This document shows positions 18,054 to 27,335 of a DNA stretch of 64,000 nt, piece after piece. Made by a program: the position numbers and the translations under genes. Numbering within the stretch: the first letter of the stretch is position 1; every line of letters starts with the position of its first letter. The DNA lies in contig CANMEI010000009.1 of NCBI GenBank assembly GCA_947496695.1, positions 113,553 through 177,552 of the forward strand, written 5' to 3'. Under the pieces are notes generated by a model that made no database searches, was not told the origin of the DNA, and saw only the letters and a list, made by a program, of their open reading frames with translations. The stretch is from an uncultured Cellulophaga sp. Its GTDB lineage: Bacteria; Bacteroidota; Bacteroidia; Flavobacteriales; Flavobacteriaceae.

Positions 18054-18821
18054 ATGAAAAAAAATGTTTTAATAATTACTTTTGCTTTAGTATCGATAAG
18101 CTTACAAGCGCAATTCGGTAAAGCTTTAAAGAAAGGTAATGTTGATGCAGGAAAAAAATTAGTAAAATCAGCGACATTATCTGATGAAGATATGGCACAA
18201 CTTTCTTTAGAATCTGTACAGTGGATGGATGAAAGTAATCCTATCGCTAAAGCTGGCGACCCGTATGCAGATCGTTTGTCAAAATTAGTTGCAGGTTTTG
18301 AGAATGAAGATGGGTTGACTTTAAACTATAAAGTGTATTTAGTTTCTGATATAAATGCTTTTGCAACACCAGATGGTAGTGTTCGTGTAATGGCAGGTTT
18401 AATGGATTTAATGACTGATGATGAAATATTAAGTGTTATTGGTCATGAAATTGGACATGTGAAGTTAGGACATTCAAAAGAACGTTATAAAACGGCTTAT
18501 AAAATTTCAGCAGCAAAAGATCTTGCAGAAGCTAATACAAATTCTGGAAAAGTTTTAGCAGATGAAGAAATTGGTGGTTTTGTAGAGAATGTTCTAAATG
18601 CTCAATTTTCTCAAACCAATGAATCTGAATCTGATAAATTTGGATTTAATTTTTTAGTTAAGCATAATTTAAATTATCATGCTATGGAAGGAGCTTTTCA
18701 AAAATTAGCTTCACTTAGTGATAATGGAGGTAAGGGTTCTTTAACTTCTTCACATCCTGGATCAGCAAAACGATCTGAAAGAGCTAAAGCTTGGGCAGAA
18801 AAGCAAGATGCCAAGCAGTAA
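18054..18821 (+). CDS. Exported M48 family metalloprotease (LoiP/BepA-like)
   Basis: 255-residue periplasmic or outer-membrane-associated zinc protease. There is an N-terminal signal peptide (MKKNVLIITFALVSISLQAQ), then the catalytic motif GHEIGHVKLGHSKER (HExxH near residue 138) and the third ligand in ESESDKFGFNFLVKH. The C-terminal SSHPGSAKRSERAKAW is shared by LoiP-like proteins, whose known role is turnover of misfolded outer-membrane proteins. No TPR tail is present, unlike BepA. It is followed by an intrinsic terminator. Confidence 0.92.
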   Translation: MKKNVLIITFALVSISLQAQFGKALKKGNVDAGKKLVKSATLSDEDMAQLSLESVQWMDESNPIAKAGDPYADRLSKLVAGFENEDGLTLNYKVYLVSDINAFATPDGSVRVMAGLMDLMTDDEILSVIGHEIGHVKLGHSKERYKTAYKISAAKDLAEANTNSGKVLADEEIGGFVENVLNAQFSQTNESESDKFGFNFLVKHNLNYHAMEGAFQKLASLSDNGGKGSLTSSHPGSAKRSERAKAWAEKQDAKQ

Positions 18822-18838
18822 TTAAATATTTGAAATAT

Positions 18839-18876
18839 AAAAAGCTTTTTTTGCAAATGCAAAAGGAGCTTTTTTT
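18839..18876 (+). terminator. Intrinsic terminator after the M48 protease gene
   Basis: A 16-bp stem with two G-U pairs (5' arm 18839-18854, loop AAAT, 3' arm from 18859) ends in a T run. It lies between convergent genes and may also serve the GH5 gene on the other strand. Confidence 0.8.
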
Positions 18877-18893
18877 GCGTTTTACATATTAAA

Positions 18894-19976
18894 TTAATAT
18901 GTTGGGTTTTTAGCTAGCATTTCTGTACGAACCATACTTCCTGAAGTAGTTAGTTCACTTTCGCTCCAGTTACCTTCACCGTTTGCTCCAGGTGTTAATG
19001 CGGCTGAGCTTTCATCTTTATCAGCAATAGACCAGTTACACCATGATATATCATTTTCATCTAGAAATGACCACCAAGTATTTGCAGAGTCAACATCAAT
19101 ATAACCTCCTCCGGAAGCTTCTGTAACTCCAAATTCAGTAACAAAAATTGCAATATTATTATTTATTGCAGTTGTAGCATAGGCTCTTAAATCATCTTTG
19201 TGAGTTGATGCGTAATAATGTAAAGTGTATGCAATATTATCATCGTTAATTTCATTACCAACAACTTCATCTACTCGTTGAGACCATGTTCTAGTGCCAC
19301 AAACTATAATATTATTACTGTCATATTTTCTAATTTCAGTAATTACACTTTCGTGATAAGGTTTTAAAACATCAACCCAAGACACATCTAATGGCTCATT
19401 GTAAGTTTCATAAATAATGTTAGGGTAATTGCCATATTTTTGGGCTACTTCAGAAAAAAAATCTTTAGCTTCCTCTAAATGGTCATGTGCATAATGACTA
19501 TGCCAATCAACAATAACATAAATACCGGCTTCAATTGCAGCATCAATTACAGTAAAAACTTTAGCTTTTTCACTTTCTGGGTTACTTAAATATCCATCAG
19601 AATCTTCAACTCCCATTGATGCTCTTACAATTGTTGCATTCCAATCAGACTGTAACCAGTTTACAGTTCCTGAAGTGTAAAATTGTTCCATCCATTGGCT
19701 CCAGAATAGTGACATTCCTCTTAATTGTATGGCGTTATTGTTTTGATCTATAATTTTATTATCGGAAACACTTAACTGACCATATGCCTCAACAACTGTT
19801 GTTGTGTTATTGGTTGTTTCTTCTTCGGTTTGCTCTTCAACTTGAGTATCTTCTTCAGTAACTACTTCTTCTTGGTTTTCTTCTTCAATTGTATCATTAA
19901 TTATTTCTTCATTGGTGGAACATGATATAATAAAAATTGAGTATAAGAAGATTGTTTTAAATAAAGTCTTTTTCAT
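18894..19976 (-). CDS. GH5 family endoglucanase-like surface lipoprotein
   Basis: 360-residue lipoprotein: hydrophobic start, lipobox Cys19 (FIISCSTNEE), then an unusually acidic linker (about 22-60, mostly Glu, Thr and Val) and a GH5 catalytic barrel (about 70-355). The acid/base Glu194 lies in YETYNEP and the nucleophile Glu281 in FVTEFG, with conserved VDWHSH and TLHYYA. The arrangement fits subfamily 2 beta-1,4-glucanases. Acidic residues just after the lipid-bearing Cys resemble the surface-export signal of Bacteroidota lipoproteins, so I infer surface exposure. It is isolated from any polysaccharide utilisation genes (no SusC/SusD here). Confidence 0.88.
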   Translation of the reverse strand: MKKTLFKTIFLYSIFIISCSTNEEIINDTIEEENQEEVVTEEDTQVEEQTEEETTNNTTTVVEAYGQLSVSDNKIIDQNNNAIQLRGMSLFWSQWMEQFYTSGTVNWLQSDWNATIVRASMGVEDSDGYLSNPESEKAKVFTVIDAAIEAGIYVIVDWHSHYAHDHLEEAKDFFSEVAQKYGNYPNIIYETYNEPLDVSWVDVLKPYHESVITEIRKYDSNNIIVCGTRTWSQRVDEVVGNEINDDNIAYTLHYYASTHKDDLRAYATTAINNNIAIFVTEFGVTEASGGGYIDVDSANTWWSFLDENDISWCNWSIADKDESSAALTPGANGEGNWSESELTTSGSMVRTEMLAKNPTY

Positions 19977-20097
19977 ACTGTGTGAAATTAAATAGGTTAA
20001 GTTCTAAAAGTGTTCAATTGTGCTTAGTAAAACACATTAAACTAACGTAAATTAAGAGGTAATAGTATTGCTGTTCTGTATATAGAATACAATAAAA

Positions 20098-20130
20098 AAA
20101 GTCTCAAAGAATATAATTCTTTGAGACTTT
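20098..20130 (-). terminator. Intrinsic terminator after the cyclophilin-FKBP gene
   Basis: A perfect 14-bp stem (20098-20111 with 20117-20130, core GTCTCAAAGAA) is followed on the minus strand by a run of seven T. Confidence 0.88.
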
Positions 20131-20166
20131 AAAATAAATATAAAACCTAGGTTTTATATTTATGTA

Positions 20167-21306
20167 TTATTCTGCGATACCTGTAATTTCTAAATCAAAA
20201 ATAAGATCAGTACTTGGTGGTATTGGCCCTCTTCCAGTTTCTCCATATGCTAAATGGTAAGGGATAAAAATACGTGCTTTCTGTCCGATTTCCATATTCA
20301 TTAAAGCTTCTTTAAAACCAGCGATTAAACCAGCATCCATAGATACAGGCATTGGAATTGGGTCATATCCTCCTTGTGCTTTTCTATTTTCGTTAAATTG
20401 ACCAAAATCAGAAGCAATAGTTTCAACATTACTATCAAACAAACGACCATCTTTAAAGTAGCCTGCGTAGTAAACATTTACTTTTTGACCAATTTTAGTT
20501 TTTTCACCACTTCCCTTGGTAATTGTAAATATTTTTAAGCCTGATTCTAAGGTTTGTGCTTTACTTTTTTGAGCATCTAATTCACTTACAAATTTAGCTT
20601 TAGTAACTTTTAATTTCTCTTCTCGTTCTTTAGCTAATTTGGCTGCTTCTTTTTCTTTTAATTCTTCATCTTTAAAATATTGTGTCATTACAGCTACGGC
20701 GTCAAACTTTCTAGCTTCTTTGCCATTTCTAATAATTTCTACTTTATTCATTACCACATCAACTTCAGGTCTGTCTTGTGCTAAAGTTTTTACATTAGCA
20801 ATAGAGTCAACAACATTTAAACCACTAACAACCTCACCAAAAACAGTATGTCTGCCATCTAAAAAAGGAGTTGCTTTATGAGTGATGAAAAACTGGCTTC
20901 CGTTTGTTTTTGGTCCAGAGTTAGCCATTGATAAGATTCCTTTTTTTGAATGTTTTAATGAGTCGACAAACTCATCGGCAAACTTATAACCTGGAGAACC
21001 AGCACCTGTACCAGTTGGATCACCACCTTGAATCATAAAATCTTTAATTACTCTATGAAAAATAATTCCGTCATAATAATTTTTACGTTTAAGACTGTCA
21101 GTTACAAAAGGGCTTTTTCCTTCGGCAAGTGATATAAAGTTAGCTACTGTTACTGGTGTTTTATCATATTCTAATCTTACAATGATATCACCTTTTGTAG
21201 TTTGTATATCGGCAAAAATACCTTCACCTAAATCTTTAAATTGGCTAGATTTACAGCTAGATAATAATGCTGTTGCGATAAGAAAAACACTAAGAATTTT
21301 TTTCAT
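20167..21306 (-). CDS. Cyclophilin-FKBP fusion peptidyl-prolyl isomerase, lipoprotein
   Basis: 379-residue lipoprotein (lipobox LSSC, Cys18) with two unrelated prolyl isomerase folds. A cyclophilin domain (about 30-190) has [31 protein letters not shown] and [26 protein letters not shown] Lys/Glu-rich helical linker (about 205-245) leads to an FKBP domain (about 250-377) with [18 protein letters not shown] and [29 protein letters not shown]. It probably assists folding of exported proteins in the periplasm. It lies 13 bp downstream of gldI, itself FKBP-related, in a leftward operon starting with the DHH phosphoesterase, and ends at an intrinsic terminator. Confidence 0.93.
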   Translation of the reverse strand: MKKILSVFLIATALLSSCKSSQFKDLGEGIFADIQTTKGDIIVRLEYDKTPVTVANFISLAEGKSPFVTDSLKRKNYYDGIIFHRVIKDFMIQGGDPTGTGAGSPGYKFADEFVDSLKHSKKGILSMANSGPKTNGSQFFITHKATPFLDGRHTVFGEVVSGLNVVDSIANVKTLAQDRPEVDVVMNKVEIIRNGKEARKFDAVAVMTQYFKDEELKEKEAAKLAKEREEKLKVTKAKFVSELDAQKSKAQTLESGLKIFTITKGSGEKTKIGQKVNVYYAGYFKDGRLFDSNVETIASDFGQFNENRKAQGGYDPIPMPVSMDAGLIAGFKEALMNMEIGQKARIFIPYHLAYGETGRGPIPPSTDLIFDLEITGIAE

Positions 21307-21319
21307 GTTATTGTACTGT

Positions 21320-21862
21320 TTAATTTGAATTATTTTTTTCGATTTTAAGTATTTGAACTGATGATTTTATAGGAGTATTTGGTGTTATCTTATTATTATC
21401 TCCATGGTAACCAAATGCTAATGATGAAGGGTATAAAAAAGTTGCTTTTTCATTCTCTTTTAATAAAGTAAATGTATTGCGTAAGCCTTTAAATAAGCTA
21501 GGTTTGTCAACCTTTATTTGCTGAACTCCAATTTCTTTAGCACTATAAATCGTATCATTAGTAAGTGTCATGATATTGTATGTTAGTGTTACAATATCTT
21601 CGTCTTTTGGTAAATAGCTAGTAGAATCATTTTTGGTTTCGTAATAATACCATGCTCCCGTTTTTGAATTTAAATAGGTGTGTGTGGTATCTTTTCTTAC
21701 AAGGCCAAATATTATTCCAACTTCTAACTCTAAAAGCTCTTTGTTGCGTTCAATTGTTGATTTTACTAATTTAGGAGTAGAAGTGTTCACAGGCTTGCGA
21801 GCTACGGGGCCATCACAACTAAAAATTAAAAGAATAGTAAATAAGTAAAGAAATTTTCTCAT
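21320..21862 (-). CDS. gldI: Gliding motility-associated peptidyl-prolyl isomerase GldI
   Basis: 180-residue FKBP-type lipoprotein needed for gliding and type IX secretion in Flavobacterium johnsoniae. It has a lipobox at Cys16 ([13 protein letters not shown]), the GldI-typical segment [13 protein letters not shown], and a C-terminal FKBP domain (about 80-175) with [40 protein letters not shown]. The Arg-Lys-Pro after the lipid Cys is typical of GldI. It overlaps the DHH phosphoesterase gene by one base. Its presence fits the type IX-targeted giant protein at 55209, though other gld/spr genes are not in this window. Confidence 0.88.
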   Translation of the reverse strand: MRKFLYLFTILLIFSCDGPVARKPVNTSTPKLVKSTIERNKELLELEVGIIFGLVRKDTTHTYLNSKTGAWYYYETKNDSTSYLPKDEDIVTLTYNIMTLTNDTIYSAKEIGVQQIKVDKPSLFKGLRNTFTLLKENEKATFLYPSSLAFGYHGDNNKITPNTPIKSSVQILKIEKNNSN

Positions 21863-22878
21863 TAGTTACGTAATTCGGTTTTATGGTTAGGTAGTATACT
21901 TAAAAAACGTGCTGTTGTTTCTTTTAAGGATAAATCGCTTTTTCCTCCAGCAGCATTATCATGTCCGCCACCTTCAAAATATGTTCTTGCAAATTTATTT
22001 ACAGAAAAATCTCCCTGAGAACGGAATGAAATTTTTATGATTCCTTCTTCTTTGTTTTCAATAAAAATGACTGCAAATTTAATACCTTCAAGTGTTAAAC
22101 CGTAATTTACAAAGCCTTCAGTGTCACCTTTTTTGTATTTATATAAATCTAACTCATCTTGGCTAAGTGTAATATAAGCGGTGCTATACTCTTCAAGTAT
22201 TACCATGTTTTTAAGAGCGCAACCTAGTAAATGTAATCTGCTAGGTGAATTAGTATTGTATATAGCGTTATTAATGTCTGCATTTTTTGCACCTTTATCA
22301 ATTAGTTGGCCAGCAACAATATGAGTTTTGCTTGTAGTGGAACGAAATCTGAACGAACCAGTATCAGTCATAATACCAGTATATAAGCAGTTGGCCATTT
22401 CAGAGGTTACTTTATTGGTATCGCCTAAATAATCTATAAAATGATAAACCATTTCGCATGTAGAACTCATGGTAACATCAGAATAAGTAACTACAGCATA
22501 GTCAGATGGTGCTTGGTGATGATCAATCATAATAAAATCAGCCTTAGCGTTTTCTAAAAATGGTTGCATTTGTCCAACACGACCAAAATCATTAAAATCT
22601 AAAGTGAATATTAATGTAGCTTCATTTAAAGCTTTTTTTGCTTGAATATTTTCTTTTTCAAAGTTTAAAATTTCAGCTACACCAGGCATCCATTTTAAAA
22701 ACTTAGGTGAATCATTAGGGCTAATTACTGTTGCATCATGACCTTCATTTTTTAAGTAATGCCATAATCCTAATGTAGATCCTATTGCATCTCCATCAGG
22801 ATTTTTGTGTGGAATAATTACAATTTTTTGTGGTGTACTTAGTAACGCTTTAACTTTATTGATGTCCTCTAAATTCAT
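21862..22878 (-). CDS. DHH family phosphoesterase (NrnA-like nanoRNase/pAp phosphatase)
   Basis: 338-residue cytosolic enzyme of the DHH/DHHA1 family. The DHH domain (about 1-180) shows IIPHKNPDGDAIGS, FTLDFNDFGRVG and the name-giving IDHHQAP, then TGIMTDTGSFRF. The DHHA1 domain ends with FARTYFEGGGHDNAAGG. NrnA-type members degrade very short oligoribonucleotides and dephosphorylate 3'-phosphoadenosine 5'-phosphate; that activity is inferred from family. It is the first gene of the operon with gldI and the cyclophilin-FKBP gene, and it may be translated from a nearly leaderless mRNA. Confidence 0.92.
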   Translation of the reverse strand: MNLEDINKVKALLSTPQKIVIIPHKNPDGDAIGSTLGLWHYLKNEGHDATVISPNDSPKFLKWMPGVAEILNFEKENIQAKKALNEATLIFTLDFNDFGRVGQMQPFLENAKADFIMIDHHQAPSDYAVVTYSDVTMSSTCEMVYHFIDYLGDTNKVTSEMANCLYTGIMTDTGSFRFRSTTSKTHIVAGQLIDKGAKNADINNAIYNTNSPSRLHLLGCALKNMVILEEYSTAYITLSQDELDLYKYKKGDTEGFVNYGLTLEGIKFAVIFIENKEEGIIKISFRSQGDFSVNKFARTYFEGGGHDNAAGGKSDLSLKETTARFLSILPNHKTELRN

Positions 22879-22883
22879 GCCCG

Positions 22884-22891
22884 CAAAGATA
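22884..22891 (-). promoter_or_regulatory. -7 promoter box (TATCTTTG on minus) for the DHH phosphoesterase operon
   Basis: CAAAGATA on plus reads TATCTTTG on minus, a full TAnnTTTG match. Only five bases separate it from the start codon at 22878, so the mRNA is predicted to be leaderless or nearly so. Confidence 0.5.
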
Positions 22892-22924
22892 CTAATTATA
22901 ACATATAGCTAACATGTAAAAAAC

Positions 22925-22932
22925 TATTTTTG
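22925..22932 (+). promoter_or_regulatory. -7 promoter box (TATTTTTG) for the PhoD-like gene
   Basis: Full match to TAnnTTTG, 24 bases before the chosen ATG at 22957. This supports that start over an upstream in-frame TTG at 22930, which overlaps the box itself. Confidence 0.55.
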
Positions 22933-22956
22933 TATAAACCTAATAAAGATTGTGAT

Positions 22957-23994
22957 ATGAAATTAATGACTTCTGTTTTACTTTTAATTGTTTTTTTATC
23001 AGCTTGTAAATCAACTGAAAAAACTATAAATGTTGAGCAAACAAAACAATTAAAACCTGACTTTACTATTGCTTTTGGCTCTTGTAATAAATCTAATTTA
23101 CCTAATCTATTGTGGGATGATGTTTTAAATACAAATCCAGATGTATGGGTTTGGGGTGGAGATATAGTATATGCTGATACAGATAATATGAATAAGTTGG
23201 CAGAAGAATATAAAAAACAAAATGAAGTTCTTGGTTATCAATCTTTAAAGAGGAAGGTGCCTGTTATTGGTACTTGGGATGATCATGATTATGGTTTAAA
23301 TGATGGTGGCGTAGAGTATAAAATGAAAAAGGAAAGTCAACAAAAATTTCTAGATTTTATGGATGTTTCGTATGATGATCCGCTTAGAAGTCAAGAAGGG
23401 GTTTATGCTGTTCATAATTATAATTTAAATAATGGAAGTATAAAAGTATTGGTTTTAGATACTCGATATTTTAGAACAGGATTAACTAAAGATACTGAAA
23501 CTGAAAAACGTAATAAGCCTAATAATTATGGTGAAGGTACGGTTTTAGGAAGAGCACAGTGGCAATGGTTGGAGAATGAATTAAATAGGAGTACGGCAAA
23601 TTTCAATATTATAGTGAGTAGTATTCAAGTTTTATCATATGAACATGGTTTTGAAACTTGGGGTAATTTCCCTCATGAGGTAGATAAACTAAAAAGTATA
23701 ATTGCAACATCTAAGGCAAAGGGTGTTGCTATTATCTCAGGCGATAGGCATATATCAGAATTTTCAAAAACTGAAATAGACAATGTGTCGTTTCCGTTAA
23801 TAGATTTTACAAGTAGTGGTTTAACACATGTATATTCTAGTTTTACTTCTGAAGAAAATAAATATAGAATGGGAGAGGTGGTTCCGGTAATAAGTTTTGG
23901 AACTTTAAGTTTTGATTTTGATAATAATCAAATTCTATTTAAAATTATAGGAGATAATGGCGCTGTATTAGGGGAGTTAACGCAAGTATATTAA
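22957..23994 (+). CDS. PhoD-like alkaline phosphatase D family lipoprotein
   Basis: 345-residue lipoprotein (MKLMTSVLLLIVFLSACKS, lipobox LSAC) with a PhoD-like metallophosphatase domain. Metal-binding signatures: FGSCNKSNLPNLLWDDVL, WGGDIVYAD, IGTWDDHDYGLNDGG, LVLDTRYFR, and the C-terminal IISGDRHISEF. PhoD family members are calcium/iron phosphodiesterases or phosphatases; the substrate here is not known. I chose the ATG at 22957 because it gives a normal lipoprotein signal and sits downstream of a good promoter box. It is probably monocistronic and followed by ndk with its own promoter. Confidence 0.9.
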   Translation: MKLMTSVLLLIVFLSACKSTEKTINVEQTKQLKPDFTIAFGSCNKSNLPNLLWDDVLNTNPDVWVWGGDIVYADTDNMNKLAEEYKKQNEVLGYQSLKRKVPVIGTWDDHDYGLNDGGVEYKMKKESQQKFLDFMDVSYDDPLRSQEGVYAVHNYNLNNGSIKVLVLDTRYFRTGLTKDTETEKRNKPNNYGEGTVLGRAQWQWLENELNRSTANFNIIVSSIQVLSYEHGFETWGNFPHEVDKLKSIIATSKAKGVAIISGDRHISEFSKTEIDNVSFPLIDFTSSGLTHVYSSFTSEENKYRMGEVVPVISFGTLSFDFDNNQILFKIIGDNGAVLGELTQVY

Positions 23995-24047
23995 TTTTTT
24001 GTTATTTACAACTATGTTTGAATTAACAGCTATTTAATGTTGATATA

Positions 24048-24077
24048 TTGTAGTATATTATAAAAATAGTACTTTTG
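24048..24077 (+). promoter_or_regulatory. Complete Bacteroidota promoter for ndk (-33 TTG, -7 TACTTTTG)
   Basis: TTG at 24048-24050 and TACTTTTG at 24070-24077 are 19 bases apart, close to the published Bacteroidota/Flavobacterium spacing. The start codon follows 17 bases after the -7 box. This is the best promoter in the window. Confidence 0.75.
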
Positions 24078-24094
24078 CGGAAAATTTAAGGAAA

Positions 24095-24514
24095 ATGACA
24101 ACAAATAGAACATTTACAATGCTTAAGCCAGATGCTGTTGAAAACGGACACATTGGTGCTATTTTAGACAAAATAAATGCTGCTGGATTTAAGATTGTAG
24201 CTATGAAGTATACGCAATTAAGTACAAGAGATGCACAAGCATTTTATGCGGTACATAGCGAGCGTCCTTTTTATGGTGAGTTGGTAGAATTCATGACAAG
24301 AGGCCCTATCGTTGCTGCTGTTTTGGAAAAAGATAATGCTGTTGAAGATTTTAGAGCTTTAATTGGAGCAACTAATCCTGCTGAAGCGGCTGACGGAACT
24401 ATCCGTAAAATGTTTGCAACATCTATGGGTGAAAATGCAGTTCATGGTTCTGATAGTGATGAGAATGCAGCTATTGAAGCTTCTTTTCATTTTTCAGGAA
24501 GAGAAATTTTCTAA
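24095..24514 (+). CDS. ndk: Nucleoside diphosphate kinase
   Basis: 139-residue cytosolic enzyme that passes the gamma phosphate of ATP to other NDPs through a phosphohistidine. Signatures: [15 protein letters not shown] at the start, [34 protein letters not shown], and the active-site His in [14 protein letters not shown]. Length and sequence match bacterial Ndk closely. Monocistronic, with a complete promoter and an intrinsic terminator. Confidence 0.98.
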   Translation: MTTNRTFTMLKPDAVENGHIGAILDKINAAGFKIVAMKYTQLSTRDAQAFYAVHSERPFYGELVEFMTRGPIVAAVLEKDNAVEDFRALIGATNPAEAADGTIRKMFATSMGENAVHGSDSDENAAIEASFHFSGREIF

Positions 24515-24536
24515 ATTAGAAAATTAAATTATAAAT

Positions 24537-24569
24537 AAAAATGCCATCTGAATTTCAGATGGCATTTTT
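24537..24569. terminator. Intrinsic terminator between ndk and the DUF721 gene
   Basis: A 15-bp perfect stem (24537-24551 with 24555-24569, core TGCCATCTGA) has a 3-base loop and A/T tracts on both sides. It lies between convergent genes, so probably serves both. Confidence 0.88.
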
Positions 24570-24591
24570 ATTTATAAGAATATATTGAGAT

Positions 24592-24888
24592 TTAACGTAA
24601 CACTAATTTTTTAATTACTTCTTTGCCTAATTCATCATTAAGCATACGTATAATTTTAGATTTTCCTAAACTAAGTTCTTGCCTAAGTACTGATGACGAT
24701 AATGAAACAAAAAGAGTATCGCTACGTAATTCAATGGCTGTGGTATAGTTGTTAACGCCATTCCCCATTAATTTGGTCCAAGCTTCACGAGTGTCAACTT
24801 TATCAATACCTTTTTGTAGTTTATTAGTGCTGATAAAGTCTTGTAGAGCTTCGCTTAAAGGAATGTTTTCTTTGCGTCTTTTTGCCAT
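24592..24888 (-). CDS. DUF721 (DciA-like) protein
   Basis: 98-residue protein of the DUF721 family, which includes DciA, the ancestral loader/operator of the replicative helicase. Visible features: LSEALQDFISTNKLQKGIDKVDTREAWTKLMGNGV at the N-terminus and SSSVLRQELSLGKSKIIRMLNDELG, the family's KH-like segment. It overlaps the lipoprotein gene by one base and lies in a leftward group with recF, an arrangement common for DUF721 genes. A replication-related role is inferred from family only. Confidence 0.85.
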   Translation of the reverse strand: MAKRRKENIPLSEALQDFISTNKLQKGIDKVDTREAWTKLMGNGVNNYTTAIELRSDTLFVSLSSSVLRQELSLGKSKIIRMLNDELGKEVIKKLVLR

Positions 24889-25310
24889 TATTTTGAAATA
24901 TTTATGGGTTCATAACGCTTGTAAAGGTACGTGATATCATCTTCATTTGTGACTGAAAAATGATCTTTTGTTAGCGTTTGTAAACTTTCTGTCCAATCAC
25001 TTAAATTACTTTTGTAATTAAAAAAATATTGATTTTCTTTTTTAAAAAGAGTGAAATATTCAGCATCATTATTAGTAATGTATGTGCCATTAAAAGTAGG
25101 TTTTACCTTTTTTCTAAATCCTTTTAACTGCTCTATCTGAATATAGTCTACACTTTCATTTACTGTATAATCTTTTGTTTGGCCATCTGGGAAAGTTACT
25201 TTTTCAATTTCCCAATAGCCATTTAATAAAGGTAATTCTTTTTCGGCTATGCCATTAGAGCATGCATAAGAAAGAAAAACCAAGCAAATGATGGTTAATT
25301 TCGATTTCAT
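24888..25310 (-). CDS. Small lipocalin-like lipoprotein of unknown function
   Basis: 140-residue lipoprotein with signal MKSKLTIICLVFLSYAC (lipobox SYAC, Cys17). The rest looks like a small antiparallel beta barrel: GYWEIEKVTFPDGQTKDY, GTYITNNDAEYFTLFK and SVTNEDDITYLYKRYE alternate short strands and turns, as in lipocalin-like Bacteroidota lipoproteins. No catalytic residues are apparent. It lies between recF (33 bp upstream) and the DUF721 gene (one-base overlap), so the three are probably cotranscribed. Confidence 0.8.
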   Translation of the reverse strand: MKSKLTIICLVFLSYACSNGIAEKELPLLNGYWEIEKVTFPDGQTKDYTVNESVDYIQIEQLKGFRKKVKPTFNGTYITNNDAEYFTLFKKENQYFFNYKSNLSDWTESLQTLTKDHFSVTNEDDITYLYKRYEPINISK

Positions 25311-25343
25311 ATTTTCAAAATTTTAATTTTATGTTACTTATAA

Positions 25344-26429
25344 TTAGTTTTCTAGTCTAAATATTTTATATGATTGATGGGTTGTTTTAATTACTGTTTC
25401 TGTTCTATCAGCATGAGTGTCGCTAATAAAAAGTTGTCCAAAATTCTTATCATTTACTAAGCTAATAATATGACTCACCCTATTTTCATCTAGCTTGTCA
25501 AAAATATCATCTAATAAAAGTATAGGGTTAGTGTTTGCTTGAGCTTTTATAAAGTGAAATTGAGCTAGTTTTAAAGCAATTAAAAACGATTTTTGTTGGC
25601 CTTGGCTTCCAAATTTCTTTATAGGATACTCTCCTAAGTCAAAATTTAAATCATCTTTATGAATGCCAACGCTTGTGTATTGTAAAGCACGATCTTTATC
25701 AATGTTTTTGTCAAATAAATGAAGTAGACTATCATTTAATAATTTACTGTCATAAATTAATGATACATTTTCATTATCACCAGAAATAACTTTGTACTGT
25801 TCTTTAAAAATTGGAATAAATGTCTCTAAGAAAGTAACTCGTTTATTGAAAATTTCAGTTCCATAACCATCAAGCTGTTCGTTATAAACGCTTAAAGTTG
25901 TTTTGTCAAAAGTTTGATTAGCGGCAAAATATTTTAAGAGTGAATTTCGCTGTGCCAGTACTTTATTATATTTTAATAAAGTTTGTAAGTAATTTTTGTC
26001 TGATTGTGATATAACGCCATCTATAAATTTACGACGTGTATCACTACCTTCTGTAATTAAATCTCTATCGGATGGTGATATAATAACTAAAGGTAAAAAA
26101 CCAATATGATCAGATAGTTTATCATAAGCTTTGCCGTTTTTTTTAATGAATTTTTTAGCTCCTTTTTTTAAACTACAAACAATCTTCTCCTCTCTTTCGT
26201 TTTTTTCAAAACTACCCTCTATTACAAAAAAGTCTTCGCCATGTTTTATATTTTGAGTAGCAATAGGGTTAAAATAACTTTTCCCGAATGATAGATGGTA
26301 AATAGCATCTAAAATATTTGTCTTTCCGATACCATTTTGACCAACAAAACAGTTAATTTTATTGTCAAATTCAAAGTTTTCAGAATTAAAATTTTTATAA
26401 TTTATAAGTGATAATTTCTTCAGAAACAT
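25344..26429 (-). CDS. recF: DNA replication and repair protein RecF
   Basis: 361-residue SMC-like ATPase that binds single-strand gaps and, with RecO and RecR, loads RecA. The Walker A motif is [16 protein letters not shown] (near 28-43), the signature-like region is [16 protein letters not shown], and Walker B is [16 protein letters not shown] followed by the D-loop and the conserved FISDTHADR. Length is normal. It is the first gene of a leftward recF, lipoprotein, DUF721 group. It is not beside dnaA or dnaN here. Confidence 0.96.
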   Translation of the reverse strand: MFLKKLSLINYKNFNSENFEFDNKINCFVGQNGIGKTNILDAIYHLSFGKSYFNPIATQNIKHGEDFFVIEGSFEKNEREEKIVCSLKKGAKKFIKKNGKAYDKLSDHIGFLPLVIISPSDRDLITEGSDTRRKFIDGVISQSDKNYLQTLLKYNKVLAQRNSLLKYFAANQTFDKTTLSVYNEQLDGYGTEIFNKRVTFLETFIPIFKEQYKVISGDNENVSLIYDSKLLNDSLLHLFDKNIDKDRALQYTSVGIHKDDLNFDLGEYPIKKFGSQGQQKSFLIALKLAQFHFIKAQANTNPILLLDDIFDKLDENRVSHIISLVNDKNFGQLFISDTHADRTETVIKTTHQSYKIFRLEN

Positions 26430-26525
26430 TCTGTGTAAAGCCTATTTTAAAGATTGAATTGTAGATGAAGGCGCAAATTATCGAAAAATAACGAATAAGA
26501 AGCTTTACATTATGAATAAAAACTT

Positions 26526-26533
26526 TATTTTTG
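26526..26533 (+). promoter_or_regulatory. -7 promoter box (TATTTTTG) for the TPR-ribH operon
   Basis: Full TAnnTTTG match, 21 bases before the start at 26555. A TTTA around 26504 sits at roughly the -33 distance. Confidence 0.55.
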
Positions 26534-26554
26534 CCCGATTATTAAAATTAAATA

Positions 26555-27328
26555 ATGGCTACATACAAGAAGCGCGGTTATAAAGCAAAAGAAGTAAAAA
26601 TTGAAACTACTGACGAAGTAGAATTCAATGAACAAGACAGTACAACAGCAGAAGTTTTTAATACTTTAGAAGAAAGTGCTTCTAAATCAGAAGAGTGGGT
26701 TTCAAAAAACCAGAACTATATTCTAGGTGTAATAGCAGTAATAGCAGTTGGTGTTCTTGGGTACTTAGCTTTTGAACAGTTTGTGAAAAAACCAAAAGAA
26801 GCAGAGGCAGGAAATGAAATGTTTTATGCAATGCAGTATTACAACCAAGCATTACAAAGTACTACGGCTCAAGATTCTTTGTACAATTTGGCTTTAAATG
26901 GTGCTAATGGTAAGTATGGTTTAATTGATGTAATTGATAATTACGGAGGTACACAAAATGCAAACTTAGCAACATATGCTGCTGGTATGTCATTTTTAAA
27001 CACTCAAAAATATACAGAAGCTATTGATTATCTAGAAGATTATTCTTCTGAAGATGTTATTACAAATGCTATGGCTAAAGGTGCTGTTGGTGATGCTTTT
27101 ATGCAATTAAACCAGCCAGAAGAAGCTTTAGGGTATTATGAAAAAGCAATAAATAGTAATTCAAATAAATTCACAACACCAATGTTTTTACAAAAAGCAG
27201 GTGTTACGGCATTAGAGTTAGGTGATAAAGATGTTGCTTTAAAGTATTTTGAAAGAATTAAAGAAGAATTTGCAGATGCTACCGAAGCTAATATGGTAGA
27301 TGCTTATATTGCAATGGCTAAAAACTAA
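26555..27328 (+). CDS. Membrane-anchored tetratricopeptide repeat protein
   Basis: 257-residue protein with a charged cytosolic N-terminus (about 1-52), one membrane helix (about 54-72, YILGVIAVIAVGVLGYLAF) and a C-terminal helical-repeat domain with TPR-like units (for example AVGDAFMQLNQPEEALGYYEKAINSN near 190). The layout resembles YfgM/AncA-like ancillary proteins. Function is not established. It lies seven bases before ribH and shares its promoter; this pairing may be only transcriptional. Confidence 0.85.
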   Translation: MATYKKRGYKAKEVKIETTDEVEFNEQDSTTAEVFNTLEESASKSEEWVSKNQNYILGVIAVIAVGVLGYLAFEQFVKKPKEAEAGNEMFYAMQYYNQALQSTTAQDSLYNLALNGANGKYGLIDVIDNYGGTQNANLATYAAGMSFLNTQKYTEAIDYLEDYSSEDVITNAMAKGAVGDAFMQLNQPEEALGYYEKAINSNSNKFTTPMFLQKAGVTALELGDKDVALKYFERIKEEFADATEANMVDAYIAMAKN

Positions 27329-27335
27329 TATACGT

